Of a stretch of DNA of 64,000 nucleotides, positions 1-12,926 are shown piece by piece (position 1 is the stretch's first letter; every line of letters starts with the position of its first letter). The DNA is from Anagrus nilaparvatae. Taxonomy: Eukaryota; Arthropoda; Insecta; Hymenoptera; Mymaridae. The notes beneath the pieces were generated by a model, which made no database searches, was not told the origin of the DNA, and was given only the letters and a program-made list of their open reading frames with translations. The DNA is taken from contig JAKSXM010000007.1 of assembly GCA_022575985.1 (NCBI GenBank), forward strand, positions 10,914,501-10,978,500, in the 5' to 3' direction. Both the position numbers and the translations under genes were made by a program.

Positions 1-950
1 GAATTTTTTATTTTTTTAAAAAATATTCAATAAAATTGAAATTGGGATATTAATGTTTTTTGGTAAAAATATCTTTAGATCTGATTTTCAGCTATTGTTT
101 CGAAATATTTTAGGCAAAAAATCCTTTCATTATAAATGATTAAATTTGAAAATGAATTGTATAAAGAGAACAAACAGTTAGCTTTTTATCTGGTAACGTC
201 ATTATCTCAAAAGAAAAATAAACTGTCTTTTGTATTTATTATCTAAAATACCATTATTCATCTTTTTGGCACAAAAAACAAAGAAAAGTCTAGTTAAAAA
301 TTTTAATTTAATAAATTCAATATTTTCAGATAAAATCAGATATTTCAAATAATTAAACTCAGTTTTAATTAAAATATTTCTCAAAAAATCTTTCATAATG
401 AATAGAAAATTTAACACGACATAAAACAATTAAATTTCAAGTATATTTTATTTATCTTTTTTCATCAAGTTAAGACTAAAATTTATGTTGACAATTAAAT
501 AAAGAGAGTTTTCTTAAACTGTACTTTGATATTTAAATTTAGTTTAAAGAAAATTCTCAAACTATTATCTGTTTGTACTATTAAAGTAAATATAGACAAT
601 AAAAAGCTTTTTTTATAGCTTTATCTGTATGTCAAACGTTTAATTTCATTATTACATATTTAAAAGTAGGAAATATCTATTTATGAACATATGTAAAATA
701 GAAAATTATTGTCATTATCTTCAATTAAATGTAATTTTATGGTGTTTTATAGGTTTTATATATATATAGATATAATGAATAGCTTATATTTTATTTATGA
801 AAAAATAGGCGTTGCAAGAAACAAGACTTTCTGTCTTCATAAAAATCTATAAAGCACCTGATGTAGTTTTTTTTTAATATAGTAAAAATTTATTTTACTT
901 AATAGCAATAAATTAAGCTCTGATATTTAATAAATTATAAAATTCTTTGA

Positions 951-969
951 ATTCCGGCTCGAAGGACCA
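951..969 (+). repeat. tRNA-Tyr 3' end with CCA tail (fragment), copy 1
   Basis: ATTCCGGCTCGAAGGACCA equals the T-arm/acceptor 3' end of animal tRNA-Tyr plus a CCA tail. CCA is not gene-encoded in animals, so this came from reverse transcription or is a primer-binding site read from the other strand. No 5' tRNA half nearby. Confidence 0.65.
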
Positions 970-1989
970 ATTTGAAAGAAAAAAGGCATTTAGTAAAATA
1001 TCACATTTATATTACAAGTTTCATGCCTAGTTTTATTTAAAGGGTGTTAAACTTATCCTGTTAGATAAAATTTATTTTTAGGTAACTTAGTAATTAGTTT
1101 CTAAGATCTGTTAAATATAATTTTAAAAATGAAAACTAAAACTCAGATAAATTTTTGAAATTCTGAAATTAGTATAAAAAATTTTTTTGTAATTAAATGC
1201 GATTATCATTTTAAAATAAAAATAACTCAAAAAACATGAAATCTAAATTAGAATATAAAAAAAATTCAAGATAATACTTTTACATATCAACCAGATTCAA
1301 CACTTATAAAAAAGTCCCTTTAAATTTTTATGAAACAGTAGAAAGTAAAAACAGGCAACATTTTTTCTAATAATAAAAACACATGCAATCCAATTATTTA
1401 TACTAAACTGCTGCACACATCCACCACAAATTATGTAAATTTCAAGATTATAGAGGAAAAAAAGTAAGGTTAACTTGCAATTTCCAGATAAACTTTTGTA
1501 AAAAAAAAAAGTTTATAATATGTAAATACAGATAAAGAAATATAAATTAAATAGTAAAAGCCACGAATAGGATTTACATAGAAATGATTTTTTAACACAA
1601 ACTCCATATTTGTTATGTCACGAGTATATGACTTTTGCATTTTATTATATCGCATGATATAGACTCATCCTATATATTTTTTTGAGCTTTTATTTAAAAA
1701 AAAGGAAGAAAAAAAAATATTATGTAGAGACAATGAATCGTGCGTGTGACGTTAAAATATATGATCTTAAAAATAAAAAGTATAATATTGGAATAAAATA
1801 GAATAAAATTGTAATATAAGAGCGAAATGTATGAAAAAGAAGATATTGCTTTGTTATTGTTATTATGCACGTCGAGATACTTTTTTTTTACTCTTAAATA
1901 AATTACTTTTTTCAACGTTTCGATTTTTCTTTATTTTTTTTAAAAGATTTAAAATTTTTTTTAACAATAAGTGCAGAGTTTTTTAATAC

Positions 1990-2330
1990 GCACTGTAAAA
2001 AGTGACTTCCCTAGATTAACAAAAAAAATAGAATGTTTTAGAAAAATTAGTAAATTTTAAAAAAAATTTGTAAATATTCGAAAAAAATCGTAAATTTACT
2101 AAATTTAGTATATTATCGAAAAATTCGAAACTTTTCTTTTTTTTTTCATGATTTTACGAAAAAAGTTGTAAATTCTTCTTTTTTCTTACAAATTTACAAA
2201 AAATAATCGAGAATTCTCGAATTTTTCGATAAAATACTAAATTTAGTAAATTTTTGATTTTTTTCGAATATTTAGTAATTTTTCGAAAATGTTCTAATTT
2301 TCTTTATAAGGAAGTTACTTTTTACAGTGC
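1990..2330. mobile_element. Foldback MITE, CACTGTAAAAA family, copy 1
   Basis: Terminal repeats GCACTGTAAAAAGTGACTTCC-like at the left and its near complement at the right; the interior is a run of TCGTAAATTTAC / TTTTCGAAAA motifs that also fold back. Flanked by CG on both sides. Confidence 0.85.
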
Positions 2331-3640
2331 GTGCATAACGTTAATTAAAGACTCGAATAGCTCAAATTTAATCAAAAAATAAATAAAAATAAATCTGCAG
2401 TCTAATATATAAATAATTTATTTTGTCATAACTCTTTTTCCTGTTATTTTTTCTACATAACATCAATTTGTTTTACCATGAACTCGGTTACTGTCAAGCG
2501 CACACAAGTTTATATATGAAATTTAAAAGCGTGACTTGTCGAATTATGTCATAAAAGGTTACGTAAAAAAGTTAAAATTACATTTAAAAAAAAAAAATAA
2601 TTTGATTGATACAGAGAAGTAGATAATCTTAAAATGCAAAATAATAAATTAAAAGCTTATTTAGAATAAAAAATCAGCACTTTTGTTGTTGTATATAAAA
2701 CAGGAAATGCGACAATAGACGGTGTTTGTGTATAAATCATGCAAGCTTGTCTGGTTATGTTACTATGCGTATTATCGTATAGACCATTAACCATTTTCGC
2801 TTAACAATATAACATCCTAGATAAGCAACATAGATGGCCACTCCTTTTTAACAAAACAATAGATTTTCAGGAGAGAATTAGTTGTTGGATTCCATCTATT
2901 CGTTAAATAAACTTTTTTTTATTAATGTCAGACGTAATATATACTTAAACTACTTGTTTTTCTCTCTATCACTAAAAATTACATTTTAATTGGCTTTCTG
3001 CTAGATGGACATTTTACAAAAGCTTTATATTTTAGTTTGTTATGCTCTTCTCTCTCTTGGGTATTTATATATTTTATGAAATACTTTGGTTCTTATAATA
3101 TTATGTACGCTCTATACCCAAAAAGGGACATTTTATTAGCAAGTTTTGTTAGTACATAAAGGAAATTCTAATTTTCTATGTATGAGTTTTAAATAATATA
3201 TGTAAAGTACTTTTTATCCTTTAAATATTTTTTTTAAAATTACGGTAGTTTTTTATTGATTGACAGTTTTTTTATGTAAGCTTATTTATATGAATTAATA
3301 TCTTCAGTTTTACTAATATAATATTTTATTTTGGCTAAAATGGAAAAATTAAAATGTCAATTTTTTTTTTCTTTAATTGATTGATAGAATTTTTTTTTTG
3401 AATATTTTTAAAGTTTTGATTAATAATTGACATTTCATGTGAAGTTTCAATTGAATTTTAAGCTGGAAAAGTTATGTTTTTTCAAAAAATTGTAAATTGT
3501 GTAAATGTTTTAAAATATTCAGAGTGACGTCTATAAATAGTTATTAAAAAATTATGAAATATATGTCGAAAAATAACTTTTAATTTAAAAGTTCATTCCT
3601 GCGAAATTTTTCTAACACGTTTCTAACTTTCAATTTTTTT

Positions 3641-4518
3641 GCAATGTTTGGAACCAGCGGTATAAAAATCAAATAAATACCAATTTTTTAGGAATTATTA
3701 ATAAAATACAGAGTTTAGCTAATATTGTACCAAAATTGGGTTATTAGGGCTAATTAAGGGGACTAAAAACTACCCCAAAAATAAGAAAAAATTGAAAAAT
3801 CACGATGTACGTTTTTTTCCTTACTTTTTTCTTAGAATCAAATAGTTGACAATATTGTATCATTTTCTTACCATTATATAATTTAATAAAAATCCCCTAG
3901 GGTGTTGAAAATGACCGAAAACTACCGTAAAAAATTAAAAAAAAAATTAAAAATAAATTTTTTTATAAGCTTTTTGTTTTTCAATTGTCAGAGTAACAAC
4001 ATATGTTGTACCCAAACATTTATGCACCCCAGGGGTAAAAACTACCCCTAAATTAAAACAAAATAAAAAAACGTAACCTAATTATTTTCTTTTGCAACCA
4101 TCAAAGTAGTAAGGTGTGTTGTATCAAAAATTTTTATAACCTCCCTCTGGGGGGTTTGAAGGATTAAAAAAAAAAATTTTGATACTACGCATCACGCTAC
4201 TGTAATGGTTGCAAAAGAAAAACATTAAAAAAATATTAGGTTACGTTTTTTTATTTATTTTTTTATTTAGGGGTTCCCAGGAGGGGTTCAAAAATGTTAG
4301 AATACAAAATATCATGCTCCTTTGATGGTTGCAAAAGAAAAACAATTAAAAAAACATTAGGTTACGTTTTTTTTTATTTAGGGGTAGTTTTTAGCCCCTC
4401 TTATTAGCTCTAATGACCCAATTTTGGTACAATATTAGCTAAACTCTATATTTTATTAATAATTCTCAAAAAATTGGCGTTAAATTGATTTTTATACTGC
4501 TGGTTCTGAAATATTGCA
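3641..4518. mobile_element. 878 bp foldback element
   Basis: The left arm (GCAATGTTTGGAACCAGC, then TTTAGCTAATATTGTACC, AAATTGGGTTATTAGGGC) is mirrored at 4400-4518. The interior has three copies of GGTTGCAAAAGAAAA-type sequence and blocks of AGGTTACGTTTTTTT. Non-coding. Confidence 0.82.
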
Positions 4519-4544
4519 AAAAAATACCTTAAAAAGAAGTAGTT

Positions 4545-4645
4545 TTTGCACATTTAAGGGTGTTCCTCTATTTTCCGCCGGATTTTGACCCCGAATTTGT
4601 GTTCAGCGACCTAAAAAACCTATAGTAGACCTTTTCTTAACCTGG
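4545..4645. repeat. Dispersed repeat shared with 53.7 kb
   Basis: TAGTTTTTGCACATTTAAGG, TGTTCAGCGACCTAAAAAAC and CTATAGTAGACC match, with few changes, the block at 53700-53800. A shorter related piece (GTGACCCAAAAAACCCATA) lies near 35120. Confidence 0.7.
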
Positions 4646-5974
4646 TTAGAGTTCTCAAACCCCCTTCCCCCTAAAAATTAATTATGGAGTATAAAATATT
4701 GTTAAAAATATATTGAAAATTTAATAATTTGTTATTGATGTCTCGCAGTTTTTTTTTAAACCTTGCAAATTTTAAGCCTATAAAGATCTCTCAATAAATT
4801 TTTGAATAACTAATTTAAAAAATGTTTTAAAAAATTGTTTAAAAGTTAAAAGTAACATCATTACTAATTTGCATTATTTTCAAAACTTTTGATAATTTAC
4901 AATTAATAAATAAAAAGAAAATTACTAGCAAGAACATTAATTCAAAACTTTTTATTAAATAATTACACATTGAGTTAAATATAGAAAAAAAAAAGTAAAT
5001 TAATAACTGGTTTACGTTTAAAAAAAGCATAAATCTTTTTTAAAAACATCTCAGCCCACTAATTTTCAAATAATTATATTTTCAAACATGCTTTTTACTC
5101 CAAGTATCGAGTTACATCTTAAACTGAAATAGTTTTTAACAATCCTTTTTAAAACCCAAAATAAATAATATTTAATTTCATGGTTTAAATACATGCATGA
5201 GAACGAAGTGATATGGCATAAGAAAAATAAATCATCCTTTTTTTAAAAGGTATAATATTTTTTTTTGTAATTTCTTAATATTATTTAGTTGAGTCCGTTT
5301 GTAACTTTTAACTTCTGTAAATTTACAGTAACAAAAAAGTATTTTATTTTCGAAAATTACTCGACAAAAATCGTAAATTATCGATTATTTTTGTGGTTGA
5401 AAAAAGTTGTAAATTAAAATTTTTTTTCGAACGAGCTCACGAAAATGTGTTACAAAAAAATACTTTTATGTCAATTGCAACCATTTTAGTAAAAATTTGT
5501 ACCTAATTTATCGATTTTTATTAAAACTTTACCATTTTTTTGTGTATTCAAAAAAATTACTCTTCAAAGAGTTCAAAGCAAGCTCACTGAATCGTAAATA
5601 AACCAAGTTTCCAAATATAGAAACCACAACCTAAATAATTATTAAAGCAGTTAATTACATTAAAAATAAATTAACGATATTCACACTCTTTTGCTTAAAA
5701 GAGTAAAAAAAAAAATTATGCACATAAAATTTTTATTTCTTCCAACATTCATAAAATCAACAACAACAACTACTTATGAATTTATTCACCTGTCTACATT
5801 TTAACTAAAAAAACAAAATGTTTATCTTTTTGAAGAATCTTTAAACTTATTTTTTCGCTCTATGTATTTATATAAATGAAAAAATAATTATTATTACATT
5901 GATAATAAAAAATGATAGAATTGCCTGAGAGAACTTTTTCTGAGAATTTAAAAAAATTTCTAATATTTAAAATA

Positions 5975-6284
5975 CACTGTAAAAAGTAACTTTCTTAGAT
6001 TTACAAAAGAAAATAGAATTTTTTCGAAAAATTAGTGAATTTTCAAAAAATTTTGTAAATATTCGATAAAAATCGTAAACTTACTAATCGAGAATTCTCG
6101 ATTTTACGAAAAAAGTTGTAAATTCACAACTATTTTTCGGAAATTTACAACTATTTTTTGTTAATATACTAAATTTAGTAATAAGAAATTTAAGAATATA
6201 TACGATTTTTTTCGAATATTTACAAATTTTTTCGAAAATTTACTAATTTTTTTTGTTAATATAAGAAAGTTACTTTTTACAGTG
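5975..6284. mobile_element. Foldback MITE, CACTGTAAAAA family, copy 2
   Basis: CACTGTAAAAAGTAACTTTC at the left and its complement at the right, flanked by TA on both sides, as expected for a TA target duplication. The interior is of the same style as copy 1. Confidence 0.88.
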
Positions 6285-6763
6285 TATATAAGCATCAACT
6301 TGTTATTAAAATTGACAGTTAAGGAATATTTTTTTTAATAAATAAATATTTATAAAAGTATTAAATTTTTTTTTTTTTAAATTGAATTTTTCCATTACCA
6401 ACATAAATTTTAAGTTAAGAAGACAAAGATGATTACAATTTCTTGAGCTTCTTATGTACGTGAAAATGAAAAAAAAAATACTTTTTTACTCTCTATTTTC
6501 TTTTTTAATCCTATTTGATCCTTTATTATTGTTATTATTATTATTATTTAGCCACTAAGAGAAGAGAATTTTCTTATTAAAAGTAACCAATTTAAAAACA
6601 AAAAGACTTGAATTTCGGCTGATTAAATTAAAAACAATAAAAATAAATAGTTCTACTTCAAGATTAAAAACAATAAAAAAGATAAGAAATTTTTTTAAAA
6701 AAATAAAGTTTTTAAAAAAATAAAAACAATTAAGTTACAAAGCCAATCATAGCAAGCATTAAA

Positions 6764-6907
6764 GCCTAAAACTTTATCTCGAGTAGTTGAGTTTATAATC
6801 CAATATAATTCTGAGATGTTTATGTACCTTGTGGATTATGATGCTCATCTTGAATCCATTGAAGAGGGTATTCTAAACTTTATCTACAAAGTAAAATCAT
6901 GATATCT
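6764..6907 (+). pseudogene. Orphan coding-like fragment
   Basis: An open plus frame of 47 codons, with text such as VVEFIIQYNSEMFMYLVDYD and IEEGILNFIYK, stands out from the AT-rich surroundings. It is preceded by TCATAG and ends near a donor-like AAAGTAAAA at about 6886. Could be one exon of an unseen gene or a gene/transposon relic. Confidence 0.22.
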
Positions 6908-7489
6908 TGATTTTATGTTTATTACATGCTATGTTACGTTGGCTTTATCAAAGTAAATTTAGAACACTGATTACTTAGACTCCAAGAGTTGAAAATATTT
7001 GATTTTAGGTACTTGGCTAATTACCTTTTAAAAAATAAGTCAATTTCACGAAATTTATTAATTTTCTGTAGCTGACAGTTTTTTTAATAAAGCTAAATTA
7101 GCTATAAATAAATAGGAATATTTTCTAAAACTAAAAGTAATTAAAATGTAATTTCTGTAATAAACTTTACAAAACTTATATAATTTATACACCTTTTTAT
7201 ATATATATATATTTTTTTTTTTAGTTGTTCTTTATATGCATAAATAATTTTATGCTAAAAACTCGTGAATTAACATTTTATAAAAGTATAATTTTAACAT
7301 TTACATTTTTTATGTGTATATTTTTAAATTACAATTAATTAAGTTTAAGTTACGTTACACTGTATTATATCTTCTTAATGTTTTCCGAGATGTTTTCGGT
7401 TTTTAAAATTTTAATTTTTTATGTTTTTATTTATTTTAAAGTTTTTAAGTTTAATATTTGGATTATGCAGGAAACTAATATTTATTTAT

Positions 7490-8620
7490 AAAATAGTTAT
7501 AGGTGTTAATAAATGTATTTTTTTAAAGGTAATTTGTTAAAATTAAGAATTTTTATAAAATTTATTCTCGCAAGTGAAATGACTTTGAAATACTATAAAT
7601 AAAAGATTATACAAATTTTATGAATTTATATATTACGCTCATATTAAATTATTCTTAATTTATTAATAAAATCTTAACACTTTAACTTTAACGTTTAATA
7701 TGTATATGTATTTTCAATGCATATAATCTCTATGTTTACATGAAAATTGATTAATTGTTATTTTATTAGCTATATTTCCCTGTCTTTTAAAAGATCCCAC
7801 TCAGAATAAAACTTTTGTTTTTGAATTGATGTTGAAGCAGCTGTATTCTCGGGTGTGGCTAGTGAAAAAATGACAAACTTGTAATTTCCAGAATATGAAT
7901 TTTTTCATTTGATACCTAGTAGGATCTTTTCAGAAGGACTGCGCCTCGGAAGGTAATTTCCGTGCGATTGGGGTTATTCATTACTTTTTTGGACACAATA
8001 CATAAATATACTATTTTTGCAATTTCGAAGAGATCTAGTAGGTATTTTGGGCTGCCGAATGCAAACATAACGTCAAAAATTAAATAAGAGAGGTGTAACA
8101 CTCATTTTCACCCTTTCAACTCTCAACCTTTAAGATTAAAGTTTTCTAAAAAAGCGATTTTTCTTAGTTTTTTAAGAATATAGTTGGTGTTTTAGGCCGC
8201 TGAATTCGAATCTAACATCGCAAAAATTAAATGAAAGATTGTCATGTACAATTTATTAATTAAATAAAAGTTGTTTTCTATTAAATGAAATGTTCAGATA
8301 CTTTTATGAGAAAATAAAATATTTTATAAAATGAAATATTACTAAATATCTTTAAAAACAGCTGTTAATTTTTAAAAATGTTGAAAGAATTCAATATTAT
8401 ATCTTTTTTATGTTTTGGATTTTTAAATTGTTAATTTTTTATTTATTTTAAAATTTTTATTTGTATAAAAGTTAAACATTCGTGTTTAAAAATGTATTTT
8501 TTGGAGATAATTAGTTAAAGCACATAAAAAAATTGAATACAAATTTTTCTCGCAAATGAAATGACTTTGAAATACTATATAAGTAAAAGATTTTCCAAAC
8601 TCTTTTGTAATAATTCGATT
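7490..8620. repeat. Diverged direct repeat (two units, about 970 bp apart)
   Basis: CTCGCAAGTGAAATGACTTT followed by GAAATACTATA occurs at about 7567 and 8547, with related sequence for 100 or more bases on each side. The core CTCGCAAGTGAAAT recurs near 9015 and, inverted, near 19172. Confidence 0.6.
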
Positions 8621-8721
8621 TCGTTCAATTTAAATTATTATTCAATTCTGAATTTAATTTCAAAATTTTAGCGTTTAATTAACATTTCCGTTTCTTTCAA
8701 TTTAACAACAGTGATGTAAAC

Positions 8722-8895
8722 TATTGAGTCTGACCCTTCCCCACTCCTTGTTTAAATTTAGGTCCGGCACCAATGACAGAAGTTAAAAATTAGCGCTGTT
8801 AACGGAAATTTCTGTAACTTTAGGTCCGGAATTTAAATCTGCCAATGAGAGAACGATAAAAATTTCTTTAGAGTGGGGAAGGGTCGGACTCAATA
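8722..8895. mobile_element. 174 bp MITE
   Basis: Ends TATTGAGTCTGACCCTTCCC and GGGAAGGGTCGGACTCAATA, with a second inner mirrored motif (TAGGTCCGG/AATTTAAA). If TA is the target duplication, the element starts TTGAGTC. Confidence 0.82.
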
Positions 8896-9597
8896 CGTGG
8901 TATGTTTTTTATATAAAGAAGTATAATATTAATAAATTACGTATTGAGTGAATCCCTAGTATTAACATTTCATTAGAAATAGACTTTTTTAGTGATGCAC
9001 TTGTATTTAAATTTTTCTCGCAAGTGAAATAAAGACCCTGCTAATCTAGGATCTCTAAAGTGAAAAGGCTTATAAATACTTTAAATATATGAACTTTTTT
9101 AATTTTTAGATTGTATAAAATTTCTTTGATTTGAATGTATCATGAAAATCATATAGGATAATAATTTTTGAATCAGATAGTTTTACCTAACTTTGTATTA
9201 TTAATCAAACAAATATTACTTTGTTGGTAATAACTACAGTTAATGTTTTTCGATTCAATAGTTTATTATTTTACCTTAACTTACTCATAGCAATTATAAT
9301 AGTATCGATTTTGTGTGATGTATTTTTATCTCTAACATGAAACTTGATATATTTAGAGACTAATTGATATACTACAGAATGTATATAATTAATTTAATAA
9401 TAATATATTCATTTCTTTAAAGGTATATTATAAAGTAAAACCAGCATGAAAACTCATCAACTATCTATTTAATTTCATTTCATATAAATTCTCTTGTCTA
9501 GATTTTAGATTTGTTTCATGTTATTGTTTCATTTGTCTTTATCTCTCTCTTTTAATATCATTTAATATTATGTTAATTTTATAAAATTTTCACATAA

Positions 9598-9787
9598 ATA
9601 TTAGCTTGGTCCCTACTTTTCAAACATTATTTTAATTTTTTTTTAAATTGAGACTTATTGACAACTATAGCTTATCAGAATTTGAATCATAACACAAATT
9701 ACAAATTCCCAAATATTTAAATTTCAAATAAAATTGAAAAACTAAACTTTTGAATACACGTTTTTAAAATAAACACCAGTCTAATAT
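9598..9787. mobile_element. Foldback element, TATTAG-CTGG family, copy 1
   Basis: The left end TATTAGCTTGGTCC is mirrored by ACACCAGTCTAATATA; inner A/T-rich arms are diverged. Confidence 0.5.
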
Positions 9788-10733
9788 ATATTTATGTAAA
9801 ATTTTATTTAAAAAATTGTTTATTTTCATATATACATAAAATATCTCAAGTTAAATTATTTATTTCTTTACATACTTTGCGTGTTATAGTTTCATATTAT
9901 TATATCTATTCAAATGCTGCTCTGTCTGCATATTATAATGTTATTTTTTAAAAATTAAATAACAAAATAATAAAATGATTGTGTGCATTTTATTCATGTG
10001 CATTAAGTAAAAATATCGTTAAAAATATTATATCTTTTATTTAATGACATAATTGCGTAATATCGGATGCTTTAATTTAGATTAATTAATTTTTGTGTAT
10101 TGGTAGATCTGGTGTGAGCACTCTTTTTTTAAGATATTTTTTAATTTGAGTGGTTCACTTGCTCACATCTATTTTTGGACATTTTCGATAAAACTGGTTA
10201 TCATACACAGTTCAGTGCTCGATTTAGCGATCTAAATATTCGATATAAAACTCCATTGACCTTAAAATACTAAAAACATCGCTTCACAAAATAAAATTCG
10301 CCTTAATTATCAAAATACTAATAAATCTATCATCATACTCTAAAAAAATATTATTAAATACACACTTAACTATATATCTTTTTTCCTTGCCTTTTTCTGC
10401 ATTATCATATCATCCAGTTCATAAATAAATGTATACTTATCCCCCCCTCTCTTGCTTTTTTTTCTCTACATATTTTTTAAATAAATAAAAAAAAAATGAG
10501 TTTGCGCATATTTTAATAAGTGATATTTATATAACATTTTGCAGTGTTGAATATTGGATTTATAAAACAGTTTTAAATAATACTTAGTTTTTATAAAACG
10601 TATTACTTTTTTTCTTTTCGTTGCATTTATAAGATAAATACTGTTATTATAATTATAATTTTTTGTAGTTTATAATAATAACATTTAAATAGTATATAAT
10701 ATAGTTGGGTTAGTATATGTCAATAAGTTATAT

Positions 10734-10975
10734 GTATATTAGACTGGATGTTATTTTTAAAGTTTTATGATTTTTGGTGCAAATGTACTTTTTAGAAAAA
10801 ATTACTTTTTAGAAAAATTGATCCAACAGTAAAATAGAACAAATATTTTGCTTCTAATAAATACACTTCGATTAAATTTTCTGTATCTCAAACACCTCAA
10901 AATTTTTAGAAATTCCCTACCTTACAAAAAAATTTACATAACCAATTTTTAAAAACAACGCCCAGTCTAATATAC
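10734..10975. mobile_element. Foldback element, TATTAG-CTGG family, copy 2
   Basis: TATATTAGACTGGATGTTAT at the left and CGCCCAGTCTAATATA at the right, followed inward by TTTTTAAA on both arms. Confidence 0.65.
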
Positions 10976-11222
10976 ATTAATAATAAAATTTCTTGTTCGA
11001 TAAACACGTCTGTAATTCTTTACATAAAACATTTTTTCTATACACATTTAAATACCAGTAAAAGAATAAAAAAGTTACTGAGTGAGTTAAATATAATATT
11101 TTTATAATTTCTCAAGAGAGATTGCATGACATATTTAAAGAGATAAAAAATATTAAATATTGACAACGTGTTTATCAAATTAAAGTGTGAGTTTTTTATC
11201 AACTTGTTTATTTATTTTTTAG

Positions 11223-11269
11223 ATACAAATTATGTTATAAAAATATACACTTGAAAAAATAATAAAAAA
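11223..11269 (+). other. Probable 5' UTR start of the IMPDH coding exon
   Basis: A T-rich run ending in TTTTTTAG at 11215-11222 looks like a 3' splice site 47 bases before the IMPDH ATG, implying an upstream non-coding exon. The A-only context just before the ATG is typical of insect starts. The upstream exon itself was not identified. Confidence 0.4.
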
Positions 11270-12889
11270 ATGTATAACAATATTGAAACCAACGGGCTAG
11301 GCGAGCTTGATAATGATGGATTAACAGCTTCAGAATTATTTAAAAATGGTGATGGTTTGACATACAATGATTTTATAATATTACCAGGTTTTATTAATTT
11401 TGATTCTAATGACGTTGAATTACTTTCAAATGTAACGAAAAAAATTTTATTAAAATTACCGTTGATATCATCACCAATGGATACTGTTACTGAATCTGAT
11501 ATGGCTATTGCTATGGCATTGTCTGGTGGTATTGGTATAATACATCATAATTGTACACCTGAGTATCAGGCTAATGAGGTTCTTAAGGTACAATTCAGAT
11601 AATTTTAGGTTATGTTTAAGCTTGTTTCATCTTATTTTATTATTTAGGTCAAAAAATACAAACATGGGTTCATTAGAGATCCAACAGTACTAACACCAAA
11701 GCATACAGTTAGAGATGTTATTAATGTTAAAAAGAATCAAGGTTTTTGTGGTGTGCCAATAACAGAAAATGGTAAATTAGGTGGTAAATTAATAGGAATG
11801 GTATCAACGCGTGACATTGATTTCTTAGAAGAAAAAGGACAGCAAGATTTAACATTAGAATCAGTAATGACTAAATTTGAAAATTTGGTAACAGCGCCAT
11901 CTACTGTTACGTTACAAGAAGCTAATGAAATATTAGAAAAGTCCAAAAAAGGTAAATTACCAATAATAAATGAACGTGGCGAATTGGTATCGTTAATGGC
12001 AAGAAAGGATTTAAAGAAAAATCGTTGTTTTCCAAACGCAAGTAAAGATAAAAATAAACAATTATTAGTCGGTGCTGCTATTGGTACACGTGCTAGTGAT
12101 AAACATAGATTAGAGATATTAGCAGGTGTTGGTGTTGATGTTATTGTATTGGATTCGTCACAAGGTAATTCGATATACCAAATTAAGATGATCGAGTATA
12201 TAAAAAAAAAATATCCAGATTTACAAATAATTGCTGGCAATGTCGTTACTGTTGCACAAGCTAAAAATTTGATAAATGCTGGTGCTGATGGCTTGAGAGT
12301 TGGTATGGGTTCTGGTTCGATCTGTATAACTCAAGAAGTCATGGCAGTTGGTAGACCACAAGCAACAGCAGTTTATAAAGTTGCAGAATATGCCAGAAAA
12401 TTTGGTGTTCCAGTTATTGCTGATGGTGGAATTCAATCAATTGGTCACATAACAAAAGCATTAAGTATCGGGGCTAGTACTGTAATGATGGGTTCTTTAT
12501 TAGCTGGTACATCCGAAGCACCAGGTAATTATTTTTTCAGCGATGGTGTCAGATTAAAAAAATATCGTGGCATGGGCTCAATAGAAGCAATGGATAAAAA
12601 AGATGCCAGTGGATCTGCTATGGACAGATATTTTCATAACGAAAAGGATAAATTAAAAGTTGCACAAGGTGTTAGTGGCTCGATTATCGATAAAGGCACT
12701 GTACTCAAATTTTTACCATATTTACAATGTGGTATCAAACATGGATTACAAGATATTGGAGCTAAATCTTTAACAGTTCTGAGAACTATGGCTTATAATG
12801 GAGATATTAAATTTGAAAAAAGAACTTATTCTGCACAACAAGAAGGAAACGTACATGGCTTATTTTCTTATGAAAAAAGACTTTTTTAA
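11270..12889 (+). CDS. ras: Inosine-5'-monophosphate dehydrogenase (IMPDH; raspberry orthologue)
   Basis: Catalyses NAD-dependent oxidation of IMP to XMP, the committed step of guanine nucleotide synthesis, in the cytosol. Two coding exons: 11270-11587 (106 codons) and 11648-12889 (413 codons plus TAA), joined in phase 0 by a 60 bp GT-AG intron. The product is 519 aa, close to the 514 aa of the human enzymes. Seen: N-terminal barrel segment with [11 protein letters not shown]; a CBS-pair region (about residues 118-240) containing SKKGKLPI; the barrel resumes with LDSSQGNS; the catalytic loop GSGSICITQ places the nucleophilic Cys at about residue 332; then GGIQSIGHI, the flap YRGMGS and the C-terminal SYEKRLF. 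No frameshift or missing active-site residue. The start follows an A-rich context and is the first ATG after a probable acceptor at 11221-11222, so a 5' UTR intron is likely. Identity is very secure; the symbol is by orthology to the Drosophila gene. Confidence 0.97.
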
Positions 12890-12920
12890 CATAATTTTTG
12901 TAATTTTTTTTTGAAAAGAA

Positions 12921-12926
12921 AATAAA
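12921..12926 (+). terminator. Candidate IMPDH polyadenylation signal AATAAA
   Basis: First canonical AATAAA after the IMPDH stop codon, about 30 bases downstream, followed by T-rich sequence. In DNA this AT-rich the hexamer also occurs by chance, so support is positional only. Confidence 0.45.

Larger units (their letters stand above)
1..11222. other. Non-coding, repeat-rich stretch upstream of IMPDH
   Basis: Apart from the repeats listed separately, it holds only AT-rich sequence and short chance frames. No exon with splice sites and recognisable protein was found on either strand. It may include an intron of the Mxd-like gene. Confidence 0.6.

Noticed and set aside
11737..12240. Minus-strand ORF of 167 codons opposite IMPDH
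   Set aside because: Shadow of the IMPDH coding strand; no domain sense and fully explained by the conserved + strand protein.
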